Below are positions 25,715 through 33,576 of a DNA stretch of 64,000 nucleotides, one piece after another. The stretch comes from CBDBCU01 sp965203435. Lineage in GTDB: Bacteria > Chloroflexota > Dehalococcoidia > Lucifugimonadales > UBA3495. The stretch spans positions 496,001 to 560,000 of the forward strand of contig CBDBCU010000002.1 in NCBI GenBank assembly GCA_965203435.1, read 5' to 3'. A program made the translations under genes and the position numbers. The notes beneath the pieces were generated by a model that saw only the letters and a program-made list of their open reading frames with translations, did not search any database and was not told the origin of the DNA. Each line of letters begins with the position of its first letter. Position 1 is the first letter of the stretch.

Positions 25715-25828
25715 TGGGGGCCGCCGGTATTACGGTAGGGGGTGGCCGGTATGACGGTGGGGCAGCCGGTACGACGGTAGGGGTCGCCGTCAATCTACGG
25801 CTACCCTCGGAATTACCGGGCCGGTTGC

Positions 25829-26125
25829 CTAAAGCCTTCCGCCGCCGGCGACCGCAATGACTTCCTGCGCCGCTTCCGGATCCAGCTTAATCCGCCCCTT
25901 TTCCGGCGGATACTCGATGACCAGCACTTCCTCGACCGCCTCCGGCGGCAAGCCCCGGCGACCATTTTCCCGCGAAAAATCCAGCATCAGGGCAATGGCC
26001 TGCGCCAGGTTTTCCCGGGCCGCCGCTTTAGTCTTGCCCTGCCCGTTGGCCTCGGGAACCTCCAGGCAATAGGCAACATACCAATCCTCGTCCTGTTCCA
26101 AAACCACCGTGAACTCGTTGATCAT
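25829..26125 (-). CDS. hicB: HicB-family protein, second copy
   Basis: A 98-residue HicB (INEFTVVLEQDEDWYVAYCL) that is clearly a paralog of the gene at 26377-26676; both end in a VEEVLxxEYPPEKGRIKLxPEAA stretch. It follows hicA by 69 bases with its own GGAGGTCTGG ribosome site. There is no second hicA downstream, so it either acts on the single hicA between the two copies or is an orphan left by a duplication. Confidence 0.8.
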   Translation of the reverse strand: MINEFTVVLEQDEDWYVAYCLEVPEANGQGKTKAAARENLAQAIALMLDFSRENGRRGLPPEAVEEVLVIEYPPEKGRIKLDPEAAQEVIAVAGGGRL

Positions 26126-26194
26126 CCGACCAGACCTCCTTGATGGCTATGCGCCTTTCTAACCCGGCCAGCAAAGACCGCCGGCCGCCGGGAA

Positions 26195-26386
26195 TCAGCG
26201 GCCAATCTCCGGCACGGAAAGGGTGCGGCAGATTTTGCGCGCAATCCCTTCCTTAATTTCCGAATGGCGCGGCACGCCGTCTTTGTCGCCCGTTTCCGGG
26301 TTAATCCCGAGGGAATGGTTGCCGCCCTCCCGCAGCCGGTAGCAGCCATGCCGCCGCAAGTGGCGCACCAGCGTGTTCAGATGCAT
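26195..26386 (-). CDS. hicA: HicA-family toxin
   Basis: A 63-residue HicA: TLVRHLRRHGCYRLREGGNH, with the conserved His preceded by GGN in place of the more common G(T/K)GS, then GDKDGVPRHSEIKEG and a C-terminal helix. The ATG (26386) overlaps the end of the upstream hicB by 10 bases, so translation is likely coupled. Confidence 0.85.
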   Translation of the reverse strand: MHLNTLVRHLRRHGCYRLREGGNHSLGINPETGDKDGVPRHSEIKEGIARKICRTLSVPEIGR

Positions 26387-26676
26387 TCGACCACTACCAC
26401 CTCCGGCGCCGCCTCCGGAGCCAGCTTAATCCGCCCCTTTTCCGGCGGATACTCCAGGGCCAGCACTTCCTCGACCGCCTCCGAAGTCAAATATGGGGCC
26501 AAATCCCGCCGGCTTTTCTCCTGCCGCGCCGCCAGCTTCCGGGCAATGGCCTGCGCCACCTTTTGCCGCGCCTCGGCCCTGGTCTTGCCCTCGCTGTTGG
26601 CCCCCGGCACTTCCAGGCAATAGGCGATGTACCAATCCTCGTCCTGCTCGAACACCACCGTGAACTCGTTAATCAT
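26377..26676 (-). CDS. hicB: HicB-family antitoxin, first copy
   Basis: A 99-residue HicB (INEFTVVFEQDEDWYIAYCL) without a DNA-binding domain. It precedes hicA with a 10-base overlap. GGAGGGAGCGACGG before ATG 26676 fixes the start. Together with the downstream copy it makes an unusual hicB-hicA-hicB operon. Confidence 0.85.
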   Translation of the reverse strand: MINEFTVVFEQDEDWYIAYCLEVPGANSEGKTRAEARQKVAQAIARKLAARQEKSRRDLAPYLTSEAVEEVLALEYPPEKGRIKLAPEAAPEVVVVECI

Positions 26677-26856
26677 CCGTCGCTCCCTCCTTGACGGCTG
26701 CGGTTTTGCTTTCCGTCCTATTCTAACCCGGCAAACCCTTGGGGGCAATGCCTTGCCGCCGGCCCTTTGCCGGGCAATCCCACCCCCATCCCGGGGGTCA
26801 TTTCCCCGTTCCCGCCCATCCCAAAGTAAAGAAAAAATTAAATTCCGGCCGGGTAG

Positions 26857-26885
26857 TTGCAATTCCCCGCGGCATGGTATATAAT
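26857..26885 (+). promoter_or_regulatory. Strong promoter of the DUF1800 operon
   Basis: TTGCAA (26857-26862) and a perfect TATAAT (26880-26885) are 17 bases apart. It lies in the 333-bp gap 26677-27009, which otherwise shows no gene. Confidence 0.75.
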
Positions 26886-26891
26886 GCCGAT

Positions 26892-27009
26892 TGTAAGACT
26901 ACCGGACGAAAGCAGTTGCCACCTTACGGCGAAGCTCTCACCCGCTTCGGCCGCCTTTGGCGGCCGGATTGGGACGCACCGGAACATTCTGGAGAGAAGG
27001 AGATAAGGT
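26892..27009 (+). promoter_or_regulatory. Long structured leader of the DUF1800 mRNA
   Basis: About 118 bases separate the promoter from the start codon. The leader contains CGAAGC...GCTTCG and the hairpin GGCCGCC-TTT-GGCGGCC (about 26950-26966), then GGAGAGAAGGAG before the ATG. I cannot match it to a known riboswitch. Confidence 0.4.
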
Positions 27010-28419
27010 ATGGCAGACCACCAGGACATTATGCTGATGGCGCACCTGATGCGCCGGGCCGGCTTCGGCGCTTCCTACGAGGAAGCGGAACGCCGCGCCG
27101 CCATCGGCTACGAAGCCACCGTGGAGGAGCTGCTCCACCCGGAGACCCAGCCGGACCTGGAGATGGACGTGATGAACCGCTATATGCACGGTTGGCGCGA
27201 CCTCCAGGGCCTGATGGCGAACCAGGGCTACTGGACCTACCGCATGGTCAACTCCCCCCGCCAGCTGGAGGAGAAGATCTGCCTGTTCTGGCACGGCATT
27301 TTCTGCGTCGGCGACTCCAAGTGTATGCGCGCCCGCCAGATCCTGCTGGAGCTGAACAACTTCCGGGCCCACGGCCTCGGCAAGTTCGACAACCTCCTCA
27401 TGTACCTGTCCACCGACCCGGCCATGCTCTACTACCTGGACAACCAGCTCAGCCACAAAGAGGCGGTCAACGAGAACTGGGGCCGGGAACTGCTGGAGCT
27501 GTTCTCTATGGGCGTCGGCATGGACGGCCAGGCCAACTATAGCGAGGACGATGTGAAAGCCTGCGCCCAGGCTTTTACCGGCTGGACCATTGCCAACGCC
27601 ATTCCCCGCTATCCCTATGGCAGCTACGCCAACCGCTTCCTCTACAACCGCTTCGACCATATCGAGGAGGACAAAACCTTCCTGGGCGAAACCGGCAACT
27701 GGAACGGCGAGGATGTGGTCCGCATCATCTGCAAGCAGCCGGCCACCGCCCGCTTCGTCGCCCGCCACCTCTACAACTTCTTTGTGGCCGACGAGCCGCA
27801 GGTGCCGGCTTGGCAGCACACGCCGCCGCGGGATCCGGAACTGATTCAGCAGCTGGAGGCGGAATACTTCCGCTCCGGCTACGAAATCCGCGCTATGCTG
27901 CGGGTGCTGTTCAATTCCGACAGCTTTAAGAACGCCCGCTTCGCCAAGGTCAAAAATCCCTGCGAAGTGGTCTGCGGCACCCTGCGCCTGGTCGGCGATT
28001 TCGACACCCCCAAGCCGCGCATTTACGATCCGGCCCTGCAAATCCGCTATATGGGCCAGGATTTGCTCAACCCCCCCACCGTGGAGGGCTGGCATACCGG
28101 CAAGGAGTGGATTGACAGCGGCACCCTGGTGGAACGGGTCAACTACGCCGCCGGGGAAATGGGCCGGGCCGACGCCCCCGGCGTCCGGGACATCGTCCAC
28201 CGGCTCCAGGCCAAAGGCGACACCATCGCCGCCGATCAGCTGCTGGACGGCTGCCTGGAAATGCTGGGCGGCTATGAACTGATGGACGAAACCCGCGACC
28301 TGTTCCTGTCCCAGGCGGTCAAATCGGCGCAGATGGATACGGCCGGGGCCGAGTTTCCCGGCCAGGTCAGCCAGCTGCTCCAGCTGATTGTCGCCACCCA
28401 GGAATACCAGTTCGCTTAA
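27010..28419 (+). CDS. DUF1800 protein
   Basis: A 469-residue DUF1800 protein (LMRRAGFGASYEEAERRAA near the start, then KICLFWHGIFCVGDSKC, RELLELFSMGVG, VKACAQAFTGWTI, and ATARFVARHLYNFFVADEPQ). The family is nearly always encoded next to DUF1501, as here, and its biochemical role is unknown. Most relatives are exported, but no signal peptide is seen. It leads an apparent operon with the DUF1501 and NHL genes. Confidence 0.9.
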   Translation: MADHQDIMLMAHLMRRAGFGASYEEAERRAAIGYEATVEELLHPETQPDLEMDVMNRYMHGWRDLQGLMANQGYWTYRMVNSPRQLEEKICLFWHGIFCVGDSKCMRARQILLELNNFRAHGLGKFDNLLMYLSTDPAMLYYLDNQLSHKEAVNENWGRELLELFSMGVGMDGQANYSEDDVKACAQAFTGWTIANAIPRYPYGSYANRFLYNRFDHIEEDKTFLGETGNWNGEDVVRIICKQPATARFVARHLYNFFVADEPQVPAWQHTPPRDPELIQQLEAEYFRSGYEIRAMLRVLFNSDSFKNARFAKVKNPCEVVCGTLRLVGDFDTPKPRIYDPALQIRYMGQDLLNPPTVEGWHTGKEWIDSGTLVERVNYAAGEMGRADAPGVRDIVHRLQAKGDTIAADQLLDGCLEMLGGYELMDETRDLFLSQAVKSAQMDTAGAEFPGQVSQLLQLIVATQEYQFA

Positions 28420-28434
28420 ACCCTTTGCCCCATT

Positions 28435-28466
28435 CCGCTCATCCTGAACTGGTTGAAGGATGGCGG
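28435..28466. repeat. Rep-C copy inside the DUF1800-DUF1501 operon
   Basis: CTCATCCTGAACTGGTTGAA flanked by CCG and GGCGG, lying in the 146-bp space between the two genes. Confidence 0.75.
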
Positions 28467-28565
28467 AAATTGACCATATTCCCCCGGCGCACCCGGGAAT
28501 GGCGGGCCACCCGCCAATCCCGCCGCGCCGGGGTCAGCAACCCGAAAGCAACTCAGGAGGAAACC

Positions 28566-29705
28566 ATGACCAGCACCAAGAAAGACCCGGTTCTGGTGGT
28601 CTTGCAGCTGTCCGGCGGCAACGACTTCATGAACACCCTGGTGCCCTACACCAATCCGCTCTACACCGACAACCGGCCCAATGTGCGGATTCCCACCGAC
28701 CAGGTGATGCCCATCAACGACGCGCTGGGCTTTAACCCCAATATGCCCGAGTTCAAGAGCCTGTACGATGCCGGCAAAGTGGCCGTCATCCAGGGCGTGG
28801 GCTACCCGGTGCCGAACCGCTCCCACTTCCGCTCCATGGACATCTGGCACACCTGCGAGCCGGAAAAGATTGCCGACGAGGGCTGGCTGGGCAAGGCCAT
28901 CCGGGATCTCGATCCCCACAAGGAAAATGTGCTGACCGGCGTCAACTTCGGCCGCGGCCTGCCCCGGGCTATGGCCGCCGGCGGCGTGCCGGTAGCCTCC
29001 GTGGGCAACCTGGAATCCTACGGCGTGCTGACCACCATCGAAGCCGAGGACCAGCGCTCCGAGGCCATCGACATTTTCGCCCGGATGTATTCCCCGGCGA
29101 TGGGCCACGGCCCGGTAGTGGACTATCTGTCCCAGACCGGAATGGACGCCCTGAAAGGGGCCGACATCCTGGCTACCGCCCCGGCCAAGTATTCCTCTAC
29201 CGTGGAATACGCCGACAACTCCACGGCTCAGTACCTGCGGAACATTGCCCAGGTGCATTGCGCCGGTTTGGGGACGCGGGTTCTCTACACCACCGCCCCC
29301 TACAACAGCTTTGACACCCACGCCACCCAGCTGTCGGCCCACGCCAAGCTGGTGACCGATGTGTCCCGGATGGTCAACGACTTCTATACCGACCTGAAGG
29401 AACACGACGCCGCGGACAATGTGATGCTGCTGGTCTTTACCGAGTTCGGCCGGCGGGTTCACGACAACGGCTCCGGCACCGATCACGGTTCCGGCGGGGC
29501 CGCTTTCATCGTCGGCGACTGCGTCAAAGGCGGCCTCTACGGGGAATATCCCTCCCTGGAAGCCGACAAGCTGCTGGACGGCGACCTGCACTTTAACAAC
29601 GACTTCCGCGGCCTCTACGCCACCATCCTGGAGGACTGGTTCGGCCTGGATGCCCAGCCCATCGTCAACGGCAGCTTCGAGAAGCTGGACTTCATCAAGA
29701 AGTAG
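28566..29705 (+). CDS. DUF1501 protein
   Basis: A 379-residue DUF1501 protein, partner of DUF1800. It begins almost directly with the family core (PVLVVLQLSGGNDFMNTLVP), and later shows GVGYPVPNRSHFRSMDIWHT, FDTHATQLSAHAKLV and VFTEFGRRVHDNGSGTDHG. These are sulfatase/alkaline-phosphatase-like metal-site motifs (the GGND and D-H patterns), so a phosphatase- or sulfatase-type hydrolase fold is likely. The Tat signal typical of the family is missing. AGGAGG before the ATG fixes the start. Confidence 0.9.
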   Translation: MTSTKKDPVLVVLQLSGGNDFMNTLVPYTNPLYTDNRPNVRIPTDQVMPINDALGFNPNMPEFKSLYDAGKVAVIQGVGYPVPNRSHFRSMDIWHTCEPEKIADEGWLGKAIRDLDPHKENVLTGVNFGRGLPRAMAAGGVPVASVGNLESYGVLTTIEAEDQRSEAIDIFARMYSPAMGHGPVVDYLSQTGMDALKGADILATAPAKYSSTVEYADNSTAQYLRNIAQVHCAGLGTRVLYTTAPYNSFDTHATQLSAHAKLVTDVSRMVNDFYTDLKEHDAADNVMLLVFTEFGRRVHDNGSGTDHGSGGAAFIVGDCVKGGLYGEYPSLEADKLLDGDLHFNNDFRGLYATILEDWFGLDAQPIVNGSFEKLDFIKK

Positions 29706-29772
29706 GAAAGGGAACCGCCGGCCCCTCGGGCGTCTTGCCCGGATGCCTGGGGGCGGCGGTTCAGAGGTGAAA

Positions 29773-30828
29773 ATGACTACGCAAGCTACGCAAGTTCAGG
29801 GGGTAACTTTTCGTTACACCCACACCATCGGGCGCGGCGAGGAAGCCGGGCCCGGTTTCAAGAACCCGGTTTCCCTGGCCCGCGGCGCCGACGACATTAT
29901 GTATGTGGTCAGCCGGGCCTACGACTACCGGGCCGATTCCAAGCGCATTACCGTCTGCACCGTGGCCGAGGAATACATCGGGGAAATCGGCAACGGCGGC
30001 CGCCTCGGCGGCGATCTGATGGACACCGGGGAAAACGCCGCCGACGGCTCCCTGATCTGGCCCACCTCCATCGCCCTCGACCAGGACGAAAACCTCTATG
30101 TCAGCGACGAATGGCTGAACCGCATTGCCGTCTTTTCCAAAGATGGCGATTGGCTGGGCAGCTGGGGCGTGGTCGGCGACGGGCCGGGCGAATTCGACCA
30201 ACCCTCGGGCCTCCACTTCGACGCCGACGGCCATCTGCTCCTGGTGGACACCGGCCATCACCGCGTCCAGAAATACACCAAAGAGGGGCGGTTTATCTCC
30301 CAATTCGGCCGCTTTGGCGCTGGCCCCGGGGAACTCAATATGCCCTGGGGCATTGACCTGGACGCCGCCGGCGATATCTACATCGCCGACTGGCGCAACG
30401 ACCGCATCCAGAAGTTCGACCCGGAGGGCCACTTCCTGATGCAGTTCGGCAGCCATGGTACCGGCGAGGGGGAGTTCCGCCGCCCCACCGATGTGGCGGT
30501 GGACAAGGACGGGATTATCTATGTGGCCGACTGGGACAATGACCGGGTGCAGGTTTTTGACGCCAACGGCTGGTTCATCACCCTGATTACCGGCGACGCT
30601 ACCCTGTCCAAGTGGGGCGAAACCAAGCTGGATGCCAACCCGGATATGCGTTTGCAGCGGGAAATCGCCCAGGGCTTGGAACGGGAAAAGTTCCTGCGCG
30701 GCCCCATCGGCGTGGAAGTGGATGACCAGGATCGGGTGTTCATCATCGACTCCCAGCGCAACCGCATCCAGATTTACCGCAAAATCCCCCCCTACTTCGT
30801 AGGGATGTACGACGGGGCGCGGCTGTAA
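29773..30828 (+). CDS. NHL-repeat beta-propeller protein
   Basis: A 351-residue protein of six or so NHL repeats (for example WPTSIALDQDENLYVSDEWL, then QPSGLHFDADGHLLLVDTGH and MPWGIDLDAAGDIYIADWRN). It should fold as a six-bladed propeller used for protein or ligand contact. It has no signal peptide. It lies 67 bases after the DUF1501 gene on the same strand and is followed by a hairpin terminator, so it likely completes the operon. Confidence 0.88.
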   Translation: MTTQATQVQGVTFRYTHTIGRGEEAGPGFKNPVSLARGADDIMYVVSRAYDYRADSKRITVCTVAEEYIGEIGNGGRLGGDLMDTGENAADGSLIWPTSIALDQDENLYVSDEWLNRIAVFSKDGDWLGSWGVVGDGPGEFDQPSGLHFDADGHLLLVDTGHHRVQKYTKEGRFISQFGRFGAGPGELNMPWGIDLDAAGDIYIADWRNDRIQKFDPEGHFLMQFGSHGTGEGEFRRPTDVAVDKDGIIYVADWDNDRVQVFDANGWFITLITGDATLSKWGETKLDANPDMRLQREIAQGLEREKFLRGPIGVEVDDQDRVFIIDSQRNRIQIYRKIPPYFVGMYDGARL

Positions 30829-30868
30829 AAGCCCACCCCCGGCCAGCGCCCTAACCGGCAAAAAATGC

Positions 30869-30910
30869 CCTCCCCCGGCCGCGGCGGAAACCGTGGGCCG
30901 GGGGAGGTTT
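30869..30910 (+). terminator. Terminator of the DUF1800-DUF1501-NHL operon
   Basis: A 12-bp perfect stem (CCTCCCCCGGCC / GGCCGGGGGAGG) with a 15-base loop is followed by a short T run. Confidence 0.65.
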
Positions 30911-30932
30911 GCCTATTCCCGTCTGATTGAAA

Positions 30933-31559
30933 ATGCCCCCAGACTTGACTATCCAAATCCTCCCGGCCGCCGCCATCGACCCGTCATTGATGGCGGCCGT
31001 CCATAACCTGTGCGCCCGGGCCTATCCCGGAGAAAACCTGGATCCCCTGTGGGCCGCCTATGCCGCCGACTTTCACGCCGTCGGTTGGATAGCGGATTTG
31101 CCGGTTTCCTACGCTATGGTCGTAACCCGCTGGCTGCAAGCCGGAGCCGGGCCGTTGCTGCGTACCGCCTATGTAGAACTGGCCGCCACCCTGCCGGAGT
31201 TTCAGGGCCGCGGCTATGCCACCGCCCTGATGCGGCAATTGGCCGCCGCCATCGCCGCCGCCGACTACGACCTGGCCGCCCTCTGCCCGGCGGACACGCA
31301 GCTTTACGCCCGGCTTGGCTGGGAATACTGGCGGGGGCCGCTATTCATCCGCCGCCCGCCGGAGGGTTGGCCGGCCGGGGCAAGGACTGCGGATAGGGAT
31401 ACAAATACAGATACGGCGGCGGATAAATCCGCCGCCACGGATGAACTGCTGCCCACTCCCGAGGAACGGGTAATGATTCTGCGCCTGCCGCCCACCCCGC
31501 CGCTGGATTTAGATTTGCCCCTATCGGCGGAATGGCGGCCCGGCGGCGAGTTGTGGTAG
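30933..31559 (+). CDS. GNAT-family acetyltransferase
   Basis: A 208-residue protein with the GNAT fold. The acetyl-CoA-binding motif A is visible as YVELAATLPEFQGRGYATAL (the QxxGxG/A signature), followed by the motif B-like YDLAALCPADTQLYARLGWE. It has an extra C-terminal region rich in Asp/Thr/Ala. It resembles aminoglycoside or small-molecule acetyltransferases, but the substrate cannot be read. Confidence 0.85.
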   Translation: MPPDLTIQILPAAAIDPSLMAAVHNLCARAYPGENLDPLWAAYAADFHAVGWIADLPVSYAMVVTRWLQAGAGPLLRTAYVELAATLPEFQGRGYATALMRQLAAAIAAADYDLAALCPADTQLYARLGWEYWRGPLFIRRPPEGWPAGARTADRDTNTDTAADKSAATDELLPTPEERVMILRLPPTPPLDLDLPLSAEWRPGGELW

Positions 31560-31695
31560 GGGGGGAATGGGCGGCGTGGTGTCGGCGCTGCCCGATTAGC
31601 CGGTTGGGGGGTTGGTTGCGGGATATTTTGGAGCCGAGGCGGCGGCCGGTGTAGGGCAATTTGCCGGGATGGGGATAAGGGGCCGGATTTGGGGC

Positions 31696-31725
31696 TTGAC
31701 TATACGCCGTCGACCGGGATAAAAT
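31696..31725 (+). promoter_or_regulatory. Promoter of the second FRG module
   Basis: TTGACT (31696-31701) and TAAAAT (31720-31725) are 18 bases apart, 45 bases before the small ORF. Confidence 0.7.
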
Positions 31726-31770
31726 TAAAGGCGCAACCGGGTAAAGCAACTTCGCCAGGAGGGTTTGCCG

Positions 31771-31974
31771 ATGGCTTCGCGCAACAAGTGGAACTACACC
31801 TACCGGGTGGGCCGCCGGGTTTCCCATCGGGGCGTTACCAACAACCCGGCCCGGCGGGAACATTATCGGGCGCGGCCCGGCGGCAAGCTGACCGTCGACA
31901 GTCGGGACAAAACCCGGAGTAGCGCGCTGAACGCTGACGGCGTCCGCATCAAAATCCGAGGCTACCATGCCTGA
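31771..31974 (+). CDS. Small basic protein upstream of the second FRG gene
   Basis: A 67-residue basic protein (YRVGRRVSHRGVTNNPARRE, then GGKLTVDSRDKTRSSALN). It starts after AGGAGGG and ends with an 8-base overlap (ATGCCTGA) with the FRG start, the same geometry as the first module (ATGCCTAG). The sequence is only loosely like the other small ORFs (basic, same length class, similar position). I do not recognise a family. Confidence 0.65.
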   Translation: MASRNKWNYTYRVGRRVSHRGVTNNPARREHYRARPGGKLTVDSRDKTRSSALNADGVRIKIRGYHA

Positions 31975-33298
31975 GGAGCCGTGGCGGGAAGTCCTGGAAA
32001 TCACCAACCGCTTGGCTTTGCTGAGCGTAAGGGGTGATTTCATCTATCGCGGCGAACCCCGGTACTATCCCCAAATATCCTCCAGCCTTTACCGGGAGTA
32101 CCCGGTAATCGAGTCCGCGAACTTTGACATCGAGTCGCTCCAGGACGAATTTCTTTACGAGGCTGAACGGTATTCCGAGGCGGGAAGCTACACCAACGCG
32201 GAGGACCAGCTCGCCATACTGATTCAGCTCCAGCACTACGGTGGCAAGACCAATTTGATTGACTTTACCACCGACTGCCTTATCGCCCTCTTTTTCGCCT
32301 GCGACGGAGAGCCGAATCAGGATGGCCGCGTGGTTTTGCTGCGGAAATCCGGGGGAATGAAGTTTCATATTCATTTGCCGCCCCTTGGCCTCACCAATCG
32401 CGTCGCCGCTCAGAAAAGCGTATTCGTGCGTCCTCCCGCCGGGTACATTGAGCCGGATGACCTGGTGCGGGTTCCCCAAAACCTCAAACTCCGCCTACTG
32501 GAATACCTGCGCCTTTGTCATAACATCTCCCCGCAAACCGTCTATAATGACTTCCACGGTTTCATCCGCCAGCAGAATATCCATCGCGAAGCTTACGCCG
32601 CTTACCTGGAAGGGGTCGCGGCGCAACACCGGGAGGAGTTTCAGTCGGCTATTTCCCATTACGATAAGGCCATCGAACTCTATCCTCAATTCACCCACGC
32701 CTACGCTCAGCGCGGGGATGCCTACCTGGAAAACGGGCAACTGGCGGCGGGTCTCCAGGATTATACCCAAGCCCTGGCCTTGGACCCTAAACTTACCGAC
32801 GGGTATGTAAATCGCGGATTGGCCCATTGCGACAACGGAGATTTCGACGCGGCCATCCTCGACTTTGACAGCGCGTTGGAATTGGATTCCGGAATTGTCG
32901 AAGCCTATCTTGGCCGGGGGATTGCCTTTGGCGAGAATGGGGATTACCTCCGGGCTATCCAGAACTTGCAGGCGGCGCTGGAAATGGAGCCGCGCCCCGA
33001 AATCTACCGCAACCTCGGCAATACTTACAACGCCAGCGGCGATTTGGGACGCGCCGTTGAAAGCTACACCCAAGCTCTGAACCTCGTCCCGGATGACGAG
33101 TTTTGCCTTTACGACCGGGCCGAAGTGTATCTCCGGCAAGGTCAATGGACCTTAGCCCGCGCTGACCTCAGCGCGGCTCGCGAATTGGGGGCCGACATTG
33201 CGGCTCTGTTCCACCGCGATTATGCCGACTTCGCGGACTTTGCGGCGCAGAACGGGCTATCCTTGCCGGCGGATATTCTGGAAATGTTGGGCGGATAA
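31967..33298 (+). CDS. FRG-domain protein with TPR repeats
   Basis: A 443-residue paralog of the gene at 19822-20925. The FRG domain has IYRGEPRYYPQISSSLYREY (Tyr replacing the Phe of the FRG motif), LQHYGGKTNLIDFTTDCLIA, FFACDGEP and QKSIFVRPP-like QKSVFVRPPAGYIEPDDLV. About six TPR units follow and the tail again ends EMLGG. The conserved fusion and tail suggest the TPRs and C-terminus act with the FRG domain. Function is unknown; the module context suggests defence or toxin biology, which is inference. Confidence 0.85.
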   Translation: MPEEPWREVLEITNRLALLSVRGDFIYRGEPRYYPQISSSLYREYPVIESANFDIESLQDEFLYEAERYSEAGSYTNAEDQLAILIQLQHYGGKTNLIDFTTDCLIALFFACDGEPNQDGRVVLLRKSGGMKFHIHLPPLGLTNRVAAQKSVFVRPPAGYIEPDDLVRVPQNLKLRLLEYLRLCHNISPQTVYNDFHGFIRQQNIHREAYAAYLEGVAAQHREEFQSAISHYDKAIELYPQFTHAYAQRGDAYLENGQLAAGLQDYTQALALDPKLTDGYVNRGLAHCDNGDFDAAILDFDSALELDSGIVEAYLGRGIAFGENGDYLRAIQNLQAALEMEPRPEIYRNLGNTYNASGDLGRAVESYTQALNLVPDDEFCLYDRAEVYLRQGQWTLARADLSAARELGADIAALFHRDYADFADFAAQNGLSLPADILEMLGG

Positions 33299-33442
33299 AC
33301 GGCCGGCTGTCTTATCCCTCTTTTCCGCAACCCCGCCTTACTCAAAAATCCGCGGCCACTACTCCCCAGCCGATTCAATTGGCGTAAAATCATAAGGAAA
33401 CCCTGAAAACCGGAATCCAGCGGGCAAAACTATAACCCGCCC

Positions 33443-33535
33443 ACCCTTCAACAAGTTCAGGATGAGCGGATTTAGGCTTTCCGGCGCAGGATGAGCGGGT
33501 TTAGGTTTTCCGGCGCAGGATGAGCGGATTTAAGG
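33443..33535. repeat. Rep-C copy and two degenerate partial copies
   Basis: TTCAACAAGTTCAGGATGAGCGG is followed by two units of TTCCGGCGCAGGATGAGCGG, which keep only the right end. They lie in the 278-bp gap after the FRG gene. Confidence 0.75.
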
Positions 33536-33576
33536 GGGTTGCGGCCGCCGGCAAGCCGGCGACCGCCTAGCCACCC

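Noticed and set aside
26892..27009. Known riboswitch or T-box in the DUF1800 leader
   Set aside because: No conserved riboswitch core or T-box sequence could be recognised; only generic hairpins are visible.
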